Positions 1 through 8,193 of a stretch of DNA of 27,665 bases are shown here, piece by piece. The notes under the pieces are model-generated. The model saw only the letters and a program-made list of their open reading frames with translations. It was not told the DNA's origin and did not search any database. Origin of the DNA: Flavobacterium sp. (GTDB lineage: Bacteria; Bacteroidota; Bacteroidia; Flavobacteriales; Flavobacteriaceae). Position numbers and translations under genes: made by a program. How positions within the stretch are numbered: the first letter of the stretch is position 1; every line of letters begins with the position of its first letter. The DNA lies in NCBI GenBank assembly GCA_016714905.1, contig JADKBW010000031.1, positions 1 to 27,665 on the forward strand, in the 5' to 3' direction.

Positions 1-19
1 ATCAAGAGGATATTTAATA

Positions 20-750
20 TTACCTCACAGGAGCAGCCATTTTCTTTAATATTATATTGTCGCTATGCTTCCAGTTTACAGACCCTTTTAGGAGCCAACT
101 ATTTCCAAAAAATAAAAGCGCAGTGGTTTCAAATATAAAAGTGGAATAAGTAGTGAATGTCGTTGCAGGATACTTATTCTTCATATAATATTCCTAATCC
201 TATTAGTGCTATGCTCACCACGATGCCCCAACCGCAAAAGTTGTAGATGTTATTTCTAAATATTTTCTTGTCATCAAAATGTTAGGAGCTAATTTCTCAT
301 CTGATATTTGAAATATGACAAACAAATGACCACAAAACAAACAAACAAAAGCAATGCACTACCAAAATGTATGATTTGAAACCAAGGTTTCCAAACGGTA
401 GTAATAATATATTCCTGATTTATAAAACCTTTATAGGCAGTGGGAAAAGCAGAAACCCCAATGGCAAAGAAACCAGCTAGAGTAGATATCCTGTTCGTCC
501 ACGGTTTGTGGGCTTCGTGATAGGTGATTAAAATAATACCCAAAATGCAGAGTACGCCCACAAAGGCTATATTCATGTAACTATAGTAGTAATGACTAAT
601 AGAGGGTTGCACCCAATTGTCATTCCCCAAGCTCCGATTGCCAATAATTAAGGCAAAGGGTAACAAGATGCCCAAAATACCAATGAGCTGACGTAGGATG
701 ATATAGGATTTGGTGTAATCGTCGTTGGTGGGATTTTTTGTGGGTTCCAT
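20..750 (-). pseudogene. Frameshifted multi-pass membrane protein, about 240 residues
   Basis: The first 153 or so codons from the ATG at 750 form a clean hydrophobic protein with four membrane segments and the motif ISHYYYSYMNIAFVGVLC, which I recognise from a family of uncharacterised bacterial membrane proteins. The frame closes at 289. Downstream the other frames continue the family pattern: SDEKLAPNI, then DDKKIFRNNIYNFCGWGIV, then FIFETTALLFFGNSWLLKG, ending at a TAA at 20-22. Three single-base indels (near 305, 265 and 190) would restore one reading frame. An upstream GTG at 792 is possible, but the ATG at 750 is the better start. The restored protein would have about six membrane segments. 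Function is unknown. It is separated from the upstream cluster by a hairpin terminator. Whether the indels are real or sequencing errors cannot be decided here. Confidence 0.6.
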
Positions 751-881
751 CGGTTTTGTTTTGTTATGATTTTGGTTTTGTTGTTTTGCCACGCAAAAGG
801 ATAGACTTCGTCAGTTCGCTACCCTCGGGTGTAAATCCGTGCTATTGGGTATCATAGTTTTTTTATTTACTATTTTTAAAC

Positions 882-914
882 CATAAGTCGCAAAGCAACT
901 GTCTGCGACTTGTG
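882..914 (-). terminator. Hairpin terminator closing the left minus-strand cluster
   Basis: AAGTCGCA (885-892) pairs with TGCGACTT (904-911). The stem extends outward through one T-G wobble to 882 and 914, leaving an 11-base loop. It begins 22 bases past the stop codon at 936 of the last gene of the cluster and is followed, in the minus direction, by an A/T-rich stretch. The placement fits transcription termination; no long U tract follows immediately. Confidence 0.6.
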
Positions 915-935
915 ATTTAGTTCTTTTTTAGCAGT

Positions 936-1379
936 TTATGGTGTTCTGGATGGTCCCATTATGTTTTTAAATACTTTGGCAAAAACATCAGTATCGATAT
1001 TAATACTAATATAGGGTCCGCCAATTTTCCATTCTTTTCTAATTTCCAATGTCCCTTCAAATACATCATTCCCAAAATCAAAATTATCATTCCCTACCAC
1101 TGTATTGACCCTCCCATAATGTATTCCGCCATTCAGATACAAACCATTTCGGATTTCATAATTTATTCCAACGAAAAAATTCTCAAAAGATTTATCACTC
1201 AGGTTAGTACCGACTGATATTCCAAATCGTTCTTTCCAATATCGGGGTTCCAAATCGAGATTTCTTGGAGCAAAATGAAAAGTAAGAAACAATCCTAAGA
1301 ATGCTCTGTTCGTTGGGTCATTGGCTATGAGGGTCGTTTCTCCGTTTGGTTTTGTAAAGGTCTCAATTTCGGTAGGATT
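936..1379 (-). pseudogene. 5'-broken beta-rich protein, possible outer-membrane barrel fragment
   Basis: The open frame runs from about 1379 to the TAA at 936 and encodes about 147 residues, but its first ATG is at 1292. Codons upstream of that ATG look coding (TEIETFTKPNGETTLIAN, then DPTNRAFLGLFLTFHFAP). The alternation of aromatic and polar residues and repeats such as FFVGINYEIRNGLYLNGGI resemble transmembrane beta-strands. A run of four A residues (minus strand) at about 1377-1380 separates this frame from ISLGTSVISTWLK in another frame. The true N-terminus is therefore frameshifted or deleted. The gene lies directly behind the secreted protein ending at 1414 and is the last member of the cluster before the terminator. 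No specific family recognised. Confidence 0.5.
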
Positions 1380-1413
1380 TTAAGCCAAGTAGAAATAACA
1401 CTTGTCCCTAGAC

Positions 1414-2301
1414 TTATTCTTTTACCGGAAGCAGTTTTATGGTTTTTCTAATGACTTCATCAGTTCCTTTACTCAATATCATTTCAAAAGAATCTGTATA
1501 TGGGCCATATACATCAGATTCGTAGATATGCATTTTCTGCTCGACTGGCTCTTCACCGGTAGCATCTGCCCCATCGCTTTTTACTGTCGTCTTAATTTCG
1601 TCACTCAGCTTTACCGGAACAAATTCTCCTTCACAATTAACAGCAAAGACACCGTCATCAAATGTTAGCACATAAAACTTGTATTTATCATAATTTTCCT
1701 GACCTGTTTTTGGATAATCGTTATATAATGTCTTACCATCACCATCAATAAAAACCACAACATTCCCGGACTTATCAACGACCAGATTGTTTTGACCTTT
1801 TAAAACCGTAAAATTTTCGGCCATTTTTTTTGCTTTTTTCCTCAGAAGGGTTTCTTTATCATCACCTATTTTTTTCTTTATAACTTCAGACGTTTTTGTG
1901 CCGGAAGGTGCTTTGTCACTATAGGCATCCTTATCAAGATATATGGTAACATCAGGTTCTAGATTTGCCGAAAAAACAATACTTTTTTTATCACAATCAT
2001 AAACATATTTGACAGGAATAGTGAGTTCCGTGTTATCAGGTTTCTTAAATTTTAAATTAACAGTTTTGGAATTGTTCGTACATGGATTCTTAAAAAGATC
2101 TTTTTTGATGGTTTCGCTGGTAATAGCTTCTGCAGTTACCCCAGAAGGTGGGACATTGTAAAAATTTATTTCTCCATTTTTACCTCCAGTCTTGTCAATT
2201 TTCACATGAGCATCTGCTGTTAGATATACATTATACTGAGCAGTTGTTTTACCTCCATACAAAAACAGTAAGAGACACATGATTTGAATGATTTTTTTCA
2301 T
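1414..2301 (-). CDS. Secreted protein of unknown function, 295 residues
   Basis: It starts with a classic signal peptide, MKKIIQIMCLLLFLYGGK followed by TTAQ, cleaved probably after residue 21 or 22. No lipobox is present, so the product should be soluble in the periplasm or exported. The mature part is lysine- and aspartate-rich, with two weakly similar segments (YNVYLTADAHVKID and VTIYLDKDAYSD, each followed by a PSG motif and a TSE(T/V)IKK sequence). This suggests an internal duplication of roughly 110 residues. Two cysteines (in NPC and YDC) lie in the first copy. The gene starts 25 bases after the broken trypsin-like protease and is likely co-transcribed with it. It could be a substrate, inhibitor or partner of that protease. 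I do not recognise the family. Confidence 0.7.
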   Translation of the reverse strand: MKKIIQIMCLLLFLYGGKTTAQYNVYLTADAHVKIDKTGGKNGEINFYNVPPSGVTAEAITSETIKKDLFKNPCTNNSKTVNLKFKKPDNTELTIPVKYVYDCDKKSIVFSANLEPDVTIYLDKDAYSDKAPSGTKTSEVIKKKIGDDKETLLRKKAKKMAENFTVLKGQNNLVVDKSGNVVVFIDGDGKTLYNDYPKTGQENYDKYKFYVLTFDDGVFAVNCEGEFVPVKLSDEIKTTVKSDGADATGEEPVEQKMHIYESDVYGPYTDSFEMILSKGTDEVIRKTIKLLPVKE

Positions 2302-2326
2302 AATTTATTGGTTTTAGTTGTTAATA

Positions 2327-3985
2327 TTAAAGGTCCATATATCTAAACATATAGGAGAAATTATCACTCTTAGCCACTATAACTCCTTTTCGGATAAATG
2401 TGGTCGTATTATCTATTTTTTGTTTATAGTATACAAATGAACCGCTGTCACCGTAGGTAACTTTTACACCATCCACTTTAATAAGTTTCATGTCCCTGTA
2501 AAATGATTTATAATTCACCTTGCATTCGGTAGCGTGAAGTTTGTAATCATGTTGAATGTTTGTTGCTTGCTTGCTGCACCAAACATTACCATTTTATCTA
2601 GAGGAAGATTTTTAATGTCCAGATAATCTTTGTAAATTCATTATAACGATTATATAAATCCCCGCCAATTTCACATGCTGCAAAATCTTGGCTTTCCCCA
2701 TTTTTGACATCAAAATTTATCATATTTAAATCAATTTTTCCATAGAAAATTGATTCTCCACCTATGACAAACTTTACATCGGTCCTTTTTAGGATATAAT
2801 TTTTATCTCTGTTGTACATTTCCAGTTCTGCTTTGTCAGCAAAAACATGCAGATTACTAACAGCATAAAATTTTTCATCAATTATCGACACATTGAAAGT
2901 CCCCCTGTTGGTGTCGTTCCCGACATAGTCATTGTGAGCAAAACATTGTGGAGAGTCGTCTATAGCATTAACAGCTTCCAGTGTTTTAGTGAAATAAAGA
3001 TTTAAATAATCTTTAAGGTAGAAAGTGTTAAAATTAACAACAATGGAGCTTTTATTTTGTAATTCCATTAATGGCTTCTGAGCTTCAGCGGTTGAATATT
3101 CAACTTCAATTATCTTTCTGTAGAGCTTCGATCTATTGTCTAGGATGGTGTTCAATCCATACGAAACAACCCCTTCTATTTTGCTAATATCATTCTTGTA
3201 CATGTCAAATAGTTTTTCAGCAACTTCATATTGTGACGTTTCGGCAAGGCCCATCAACTTATCAGCACTGTCATAATTGGTATATGTCTTATTATCCGAA
3301 AGTACCTGTTGTGTATTTTTGAATTTAAAGAGAATGTCGAGAAGGTCATGCCAAAACTTGGAGCCCAGACTTAAAAGACCCCAACAAAGACATACCCTAT
3401 AGTATGGTTTATAATTTTTAGATAAAATGAATTTTGATCGCCTTTTCCTAATATTAGAAAAAGTAAGGTAACCAAAATCCACAACAGGAAAGGGGTTCTA
3501 ACATAATATTGATTTACCCCAGTTGTGTTTTCCTGTAGTTTATTGAATAGCATTAAACTTAATGACCAGACGAAAATCAACAAATAAATAAGTCCAATTA
3601 CTTTTTTAAAATCGACATCACTCATAAGCCATCCCTGTATCATAACCTCATCCTTGTTGGCAGTGCTTGAGCTTATTTTCTTTACAATTTCAAAAAAGTT
3701 GGCATTGGCCATTGCGGCAATAATAATCCCAATAATAATATTGATAATCATCACCCTATATTCTCTTTCTTTTTCTCCTGCCTGAGTAGGCTGGCTGTAA
3801 GCCAGAATTTCGAGCTTTGCAGAGAGGAATAGTTTCCATTTATTATTTTTATCAATATACAGGAATGGGATATAGATAATCTTACTTTGAAAATAAAGCT
3901 TGATAAAATTAGATGCCCGTTCAGATATAAAACTAAGCATCATCATGATAATGCTGAAGGAAATTAGAAAGTCAGTTAGTCCCAT
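2327..3985 (-). pseudogene. Membrane-anchored trypsin-like serine protease, split by three frameshifts
   Basis: Three open pieces join into one protein of about 553 residues. The first (from the ATG at 3985) has four or five membrane segments. It then shifts frame at the A-run 3373-3376, where SLGSKFWHDLLDILFKFKN begins. The second carries AVSNLHVF (histidine codon 2847-2849) and SQDFAACEI (aspartate codon 2685-2687). It shifts frame near 2629-2631 into a bridging stretch containing LDKMVMFGAASKQQ, then again near 2520 into VTYGDSGSFVYY (serine codon 2444-2446). The order His, Asp, Ser and the GDSG motif are those of the trypsin fold. Each shift is repaired by adding one A or T to a short run. 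The protease domain would follow the membrane segments; its side of the membrane is not determined. It lies 30 bases behind the CHAP gene. Real decay and sequencing error are both possible. Confidence 0.7.
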
Positions 3986-4015
3986 AGTTTCGATTAATTT
4001 TTAAAAAATTTACCC

Positions 4016-4957
4016 TTAAAGAATCCCCAACTTCCCGAAAGTCTTCGGCCCCACAATACCATCCGGATCTAAGCTATTTTGTAGTTGAAAGGTTTTTACC
4101 GATCGTAAGGTTTCGGCATCAAAATTTCCTGTAATGGTAAGTTTTAGAAAGGGGATTTTGGAGATGAGTGCGCGTTGCACTTCGGTGACCATAAACCCAA
4201 CATTGCCGCGACGTAGATAGCTGCCCGATACGAATTTCGATTTGGCAAGGGCAATTTGATTAGCATCTTCCTGCAAGGCACCAATAGTTACTGCATCAGC
4301 TATTCCGGTTACGCTCATCGCGTTTTTGGTCTGGTATTCTTTGAGTAAAGTTTCAGTTTGATTGCCAAACCAACCATCAATTTCAATGGCGTAGCCAAGG
4401 TCAAAAAGGTGTTTTTGAATTTGTGTTACTTGTGAACCTCTCGCACCTTTGCTAAGCGTAGAGTTTACTGCCGTTATTGTTGTGTCGGTAAAAACACCTG
4501 GATTGATAAACGATTTGATGAGGTTGCGCGCGCGAGTGCGTATCATGACGCTACCACCATCACTATTATCAGCGGTTGAGGTATTGCCTTCGTAGGCTTC
4601 GATAGCAGTTCTTGCAGTTGAAGTCCATCGAATAAAAATACCGATATGGTCGGCGTGACCGTTGCCTTCCCAATCGTAGATGACGATATCTCCAGGTTGT
4701 GGGTCAGCCGTAAGTTTTCCTTTTTCTCTATAATAATTGTGGGCAGACTGGCAATGATGAATGCCTTTTTTGGTTTGAATATTTCCTAACGGATGTCCCG
4801 AATGATGATACACCCAACTCACGAACATGGCGCACCATTTTTGTCCGTTGAGGGAGGGTGCATACCACAAACCATAGGGTGTTTTGTTGCTGTTAGGTGG
4901 GGACTCGGAAGTGCCTACTTGTGATTTTGCTTTGTTAAGTACGTCTTGTCTTGACAT
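4016..4957 (-). CDS. CHAP-domain peptidoglycan amidase/endopeptidase with two PG-binding repeats
   Basis: Residues 1-150 are a CHAP (NlpC/P60-like) domain. The cysteine nucleophile is C42 in GQKWCAMFVSWVYH, the histidine is H104 in GHADHIGIFI, and the third residue is probably in the EAYEGN segment (120-125). Two PG_binding_1 domains follow at about 170-228 (KGARGSQVTQIQKHL, DGWFGNQT) and 245-312 (RRGNVGFMVTEVQ, DGIVGPKT). Such proteins cut the peptide part or the amide bond of peptidoglycan. There is no signal peptide, so it resembles a phage-type endolysin or a toxin delivered by another route. It sits between a 134-residue unknown gene and the membrane protease, all in one direction. The enzyme class is secure; the biological role is inferred only. 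Confidence 0.88.
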   Translation of the reverse strand: MSRQDVLNKAKSQVGTSESPPNSNKTPYGLWYAPSLNGQKWCAMFVSWVYHHSGHPLGNIQTKKGIHHCQSAHNYYREKGKLTADPQPGDIVIYDWEGNGHADHIGIFIRWTSTARTAIEAYEGNTSTADNSDGGSVMIRTRARNLIKSFINPGVFTDTTITAVNSTLSKGARGSQVTQIQKHLFDLGYAIEIDGWFGNQTETLLKEYQTKNAMSVTGIADAVTIGALQEDANQIALAKSKFVSGSYLRRGNVGFMVTEVQRALISKIPFLKLTITGNFDAETLRSVKTFQLQNSLDPDGIVGPKTFGKLGIL

Positions 4958-5036
4958 GATGATCTAGTCTTAAATATTAATTATCCTTTAAAAATCTATG
5001 AGCAATTGGAATTTCGGGTTCGCTTACCTTTTGCCT

Positions 5037-5441
5037 TTATATATTCCGCTCCACCAACGCCACACAATCTGCCACAGTCTGGCAATCCTTAATTTCTTTG
5101 ATGCTGATTTTTTTCTCTGGATGATAGTGTTGCAATAAGGCGTTTAACTTTAAGAACAGCAACTTATATTGGACTTCTGTGAATAACAAATGTGTATTGA
5201 GATGGAGTTTGTCCGATAGTTGATGACCGTGGGTTTGGTAATCACTGGCAAGGTGTAACAGGATTGTCTTGACTCTGTTTTTAGGGCTTTCGGTATGGTT
5301 CTCGGGCTGAATGGCTAAGAAAAGGAATTGCGAAGGAAGCAAACCTTCGATGGTTAAGAGATCGTGTTTTTCTTCAACGAGCTGCAATTGCTTGATGATT
5401 TTTTGTAGATCGGTTGCTTGGATGGTTAGTTGGTGTGGCAT
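5037..5441 (-). CDS. Hypothetical protein, 134 residues, leucine/histidine-rich
   Basis: A soluble, mostly helical-looking protein without a signal peptide or membrane segment. It begins with an amphipathic segment (LQKIIKQLQLVEEKHDLL) and ends with a cysteine-containing segment (KDCQTVADCVALVERNI). It lies 79 bases upstream of the CHAP gene and 82 bases downstream of the small membrane protein on the same strand, so it is probably part of that operon. I do not recognise the family. The two cysteines six residues apart are not followed by another pair, so a zinc ribbon is unlikely. Confidence 0.6.
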   Translation of the reverse strand: MPHQLTIQATDLQKIIKQLQLVEEKHDLLTIEGLLPSQFLFLAIQPENHTESPKNRVKTILLHLASDYQTHGHQLSDKLHLNTHLLFTEVQYKLLFLKLNALLQHYHPEKKISIKEIKDCQTVADCVALVERNI

Positions 5442-5523
5442 TTTAGTTTGGTTACGTTTTTAGTTGATGTGTGGACGGTGGCGCCGATAGTACCTGAGTA
5501 TATTTGATTTTTATTGATGTAGT

Positions 5524-5967
5524 TTACGTTGTCGACTTTGACAGGTTAGCATAGCATTCTAGCCCTTGGTTTGGGATGGATAAAGCCGAAAGTGGTTGGT
5601 CGACTGCTTTATTTTTTGTTTTTTCTGGCGATGTTATTTTCTTTAGTGCAATCATGGCGCTTGTACTTTCTAAGAGATGCGTGACGGCGTAGCCACTTGC
5701 AATGAGCAAGATGATGCGTTCAGTACTTAAGGCTGCTGAATTGGTGTTGGTCAACAGCGCTATGGCAACCCCTACTAGAAAACCAATAAAAATAACCCCA
5801 AGTTTTTTGCTCGGATTGGATCGGTCCGAAACAGCTAACAAGGGGTTTTTAACTAACTGTAGTTTATACAATCCCATCCCAATGCGCAATGCTTGCCCTA
5901 TTGCACTCAAAATACCACTAAGGAGTGCGGCGCAGATAGCATCACAATTATTGCAAATGAAGTCCAT
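5524..5967 (-). CDS. Small membrane protein, possible holin-like partner of the CHAP enzyme
   Basis: 147 residues with two clear hydrophobic segments, LGVIFIGFLVGVAIALL and IILLIASGYAVTHLL, plus an N-terminal amphipathic or semi-hydrophobic stretch containing three cysteines (CNNCDAIC). The C-terminal 40 residues are polar. It is the first gene of the minus-strand cluster; its start at 5967 faces the plus-strand lipoprotein gene across a 216-base repeat-bearing region. Size, topology and a downstream endolysin-like gene would suit a holin, but no holin family motif is recognised and the call is a guess from context. Confidence 0.55.
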   Translation of the reverse strand: MDFICNNCDAICAALLSGILSAIGQALRIGMGLYKLQLVKNPLLAVSDRSNPSKKLGVIFIGFLVGVAIALLTNTNSAALSTERIILLIASGYAVTHLLESTSAMIALKKITSPEKTKNKAVDQPLSALSIPNQGLECYANLSKSTT

Positions 5968-6043
5968 TGGTTTTGGATTGAAACTTTTGTTAAAATTAAA
6001 ACCATATTCTCTAAGTAACTAGAGGTAAAACTACTAGAACCTA

Positions 6044-6120
6044 AGTTTTTTCCGTAGGGTTTTCCGCAGGGTTTTCCTTGGGGTTTTCCTCAGGGTTTTC
6101 CGTACGGAAAACCCTGAGGA
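6044..6120. repeat. 12-bp tandem repeats ending in a perfect 34-bp palindrome
   Basis: Four consecutive 12-base units (GGGTTTTCCGCA, GGGTTTTCCTTG, GGGTTTTCCTCA, GGGTTTTCCGTA) occupy 6057-6104, preceded by a degenerate unit from about 6044. The last unit and a half are mirrored by CGGAAAACCCTGAGG, so 6087-6120 reads identically on both strands. The array lies in the divergent region between the genes starting at 5967 and 6184, upstream of both. It could be a binding array for a dimeric regulator, an attenuator hairpin in the plus-strand leader (an A/T-rich tract with a T run at 6128-6138 follows), or a mobile palindromic element. Confidence 0.85.
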
Positions 6121-6183
6121 TTGTTCTTATTTTTTTTTAACCTTTATCGGATCATTTACAACTCACCACTAAAAACTGTTTTT

Positions 6184-6753
6184 ATGAAAAGAATTATTGG
6201 ATTATTTGTCGTTATTTTAGCTTTGCACGGATGTAAGAAAAATCAGCCCGGTACAGCACCTTTGCAGTTGGTTTCGCCTCCTGATTGTATTACGCTTTCA
6301 GATTACGATCATTTGACGAACAATAAAGATCGTGCGGATTGGCTGGTGGCACAAGGGAAATTGGTTTGCGATTCGATTTTGTATGCTCGGGAAGTAGAAC
6401 ATGAGGTGTTGGCCGCTGATGTTAATGTGTCTTCGAGCGCCAAACCCTATGTGATGAAGTGGGAGGCAATGGAAACCTTGTTAGGTGCGCTTGTTTACGA
6501 GAACTATGTTGGTTTTGAATTGGACACCGAAGGCGACGTTGTCAATGTGAAACTGGTTCCGGGGTACGATGAAAACGGCAATACTTACTCTGTTCCGATG
6601 TTTAGAAGTATTGGATTGAAATATAATTTTGCCAAAAATACAGAAATTGACTTTGTTGCCGCGACCGTGAAAGGCGAACTGAAAATTGTTGTTCGGTTTA
6701 AAGATAAAGATGGGGATTATGTGTATTATGATTATAATAAAGTACCAGTTTAG
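6184..6753 (+). CDS. Lipoprotein of unknown function, 189 residues
   Basis: The ATG at 6184 gives MKRIIGLFVVILALHGC with a lipobox (LHGC, cysteine 17) and a polar KKN after it, so the product is a lipid-anchored protein of the inner or outer membrane. An upstream TTG at 6121 would add 21 residues before the signal and is not credible. The mature part has a helical section to about residue 110, then beta-rich segments ending in VRFKDKDGDYVYYDYNK. The family is not recognised. It lies 23 bases before the membrane-protein gene that leads into a two-component system, so it may be the extracytoplasmic sensor or a partner of that system. Confidence 0.75.
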   Translation: MKRIIGLFVVILALHGCKKNQPGTAPLQLVSPPDCITLSDYDHLTNNKDRADWLVAQGKLVCDSILYAREVEHEVLAADVNVSSSAKPYVMKWEAMETLLGALVYENYVGFELDTEGDVVNVKLVPGYDENGNTYSVPMFRSIGLKYNFAKNTEIDFVAATVKGELKIVVRFKDKDGDYVYYDYNKVPV

Positions 6754-6776
6754 AGTTACTGTAAAAATACCGAATT

Positions 6777-7427
6777 ATGATAAATAGCGTATTGGATAGC
6801 CTAGGAATTGTTCATTATTTGTTGCTAACGACTTTTATATTCGCTATTTATGGATTGAGCTGGAAAATCCAAACTCACCGCTGTATTTTGATAATTTTAG
6901 CTGTTTTTATAATTAACGAATCCATTAGCATTATTTCCGATTTGTATGATACATCATTCAAAACAAGTATCACTATTACTACTTTAATACATCATTCTCT
7001 ATGGCTCCTAATACTAAGAGAAGCGGTTTCGTTTCCGAAAGTTGTTACTGGTTTTTTAATTGCATTTATAACTTTTTGTTTGTGTGATTTTTTTCTAATT
7101 GAAGGTTGGTTGATTTTTAATTGCTATAGTTTCATCGTAGGAGCTTTCATGTACTTATTTCTATTTCTCATCGAAAGCTTTTATCAATTAAGAAAAGAGA
7201 ATTTCCCTTTTTTCTTTTCCAACCAGTTTATCTTATTGATGGCTCCCGTTTTGTTTTTTATCGGATTAACATTTATGTTCGGATTTAAAAGTAGGGCCAT
7301 TATGACAACCGTGTTTTTCGAAAAATTTGAATTATACCGAACGATTATTATTGTTGTAAATGTGGTCTACTATTCCCTATTAAACATCTATATTTATCGA
7401 GAAAAAAAGGAACTATATGAATTTTGA
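6777..7427 (+). CDS. Multi-pass membrane protein, likely sensor subunit of a two-component system
   Basis: 216 residues with about six to seven hydrophobic helices (for example HYLLLTTFIFAIYGLSW, SLWLLILREAVSF, FLIAFITFCLCDFFLI, FILLMAPVLFFIGLTF) and short polar loops. No enzymatic motif is visible. Its last 11 bases overlap the start of the histidine kinase gene (7417), which indicates translational coupling. In Bacteroidota such small membrane proteins are often encoded beside kinases that have only one membrane helix of their own. A stimulus-sensing role is therefore inferred. Confidence 0.75.
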   Translation: MINSVLDSLGIVHYLLLTTFIFAIYGLSWKIQTHRCILIILAVFIINESISIISDLYDTSFKTSITITTLIHHSLWLLILREAVSFPKVVTGFLIAFITFCLCDFFLIEGWLIFNCYSFIVGAFMYLFLFLIESFYQLRKENFPFFFSNQFILLMAPVLFFIGLTFMFGFKSRAIMTTVFFEKFELYRTIIIVVNVVYYSLLNIYIYREKKELYEF

Positions 7428-8190
7428 GATTGCTTTTGGAATCCTGGTTGTATTTCTTTTAGTTAGCTTAATCATCCTCTTTTGCGGATTGTTGATTAAG
7501 CTCTATATCCATAAAGTTAAGAAGTACACACAGGTAATTTATCAGAAGGATATCGATTATCAAAAAACACTGAATACCACCATTATAGAAACGCAGGAGC
7601 AGGTGCTCAAAAACATTTCGCAAGATTTGCATGACGATGCGGGACAGCAATTGACGTTTATTAATTTTCAGCTGGAGCATCTCAAATTGGACGCTCCGGA
7701 ATTGGAGAAGGTCTTGTTGCCGATATCTGAATCGGTTTCACATTTGTCGACTTCGATACGCGGTATCAGTCACTCGCTCAACAATCAACTGCTGTTGCAT
7801 CACGATCTGTTGCAAGCCATCGAGTCGGAGGTAGAGCGGATGAAGAAAACGAAATCGATAGACCTACGTTTTTCATGCATCGAAAACAAAAAGAAAGTAT
7901 TTAGTTCACAAGAGCAAATCGTCGTGTACCGAATCTTTCAGGAAATGATGAATAATATTCTCAAGCACGCTAAAGCGACCCAGATAGAGGTATCGATTGC
8001 AATCGCGCCATTTTTTACCATGACTGTGAGCGACAATGGGCGAGGATTTGATCAGACGACGCCCTCGAAAAGCACGTTGGGATTGACAAACATGGTCGAG
8101 CGTGCGGCGATGATTGGGTATACTTTGGATATTCAGTCGACTGTCAATCAAGGAACAACATTAACATTAACCGAAATAAGCGATCACTAA
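7417..8190 (+). CDS. Sensor histidine kinase, NarL/DegS (HisKA_3) class
   Basis: 257 residues. One membrane helix (about 5-28) is followed by a coiled segment and a HisKA_3 phosphoacceptor box, NISQDLHDDAGQQLTFI, with histidine 72. The HATPase domain follows, with the N box (NNILKHAKATQIEV) and the G1 box (VSDNGRGFD), then LGLTNMVERA and a C-terminal NQGTTLTL strand. The protein autophosphorylates on H72 and should pass the phosphate to the response regulator four bases downstream. It has no recognisable sensor domain, so signal input probably comes through the overlapping upstream membrane protein. Its start overlaps that gene by 11 bases. Confidence 0.93.
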   Translation: MNFEIAFGILVVFLLVSLIILFCGLLIKLYIHKVKKYTQVIYQKDIDYQKTLNTTIIETQEQVLKNISQDLHDDAGQQLTFINFQLEHLKLDAPELEKVLLPISESVSHLSTSIRGISHSLNNQLLLHHDLLQAIESEVERMKKTKSIDLRFSCIENKKKVFSSQEQIVVYRIFQEMMNNILKHAKATQIEVSIAIAPFFTMTVSDNGRGFDQTTPSKSTLGLTNMVERAAMIGYTLDIQSTVNQGTTLTLTEISDH

Positions 8191-8193
8191 TTT

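Noticed and set aside
4016..5967. A complete prophage around the CHAP endolysin-like gene
   Set aside because: No integrase, terminase, capsid, portal or tail genes are present in the window.
5702..6022. Plus-strand open frame opposite the small membrane protein
   Set aside because: A shadow of the gene at 5524-5967; the opposite strand has the consistent membrane-protein pattern and fits the operon direction.
6087..6138. Palindrome as a simple terminator
   Set aside because: Both flanking genes start at this region and none ends here, so there is no transcript for it to terminate except a leader.
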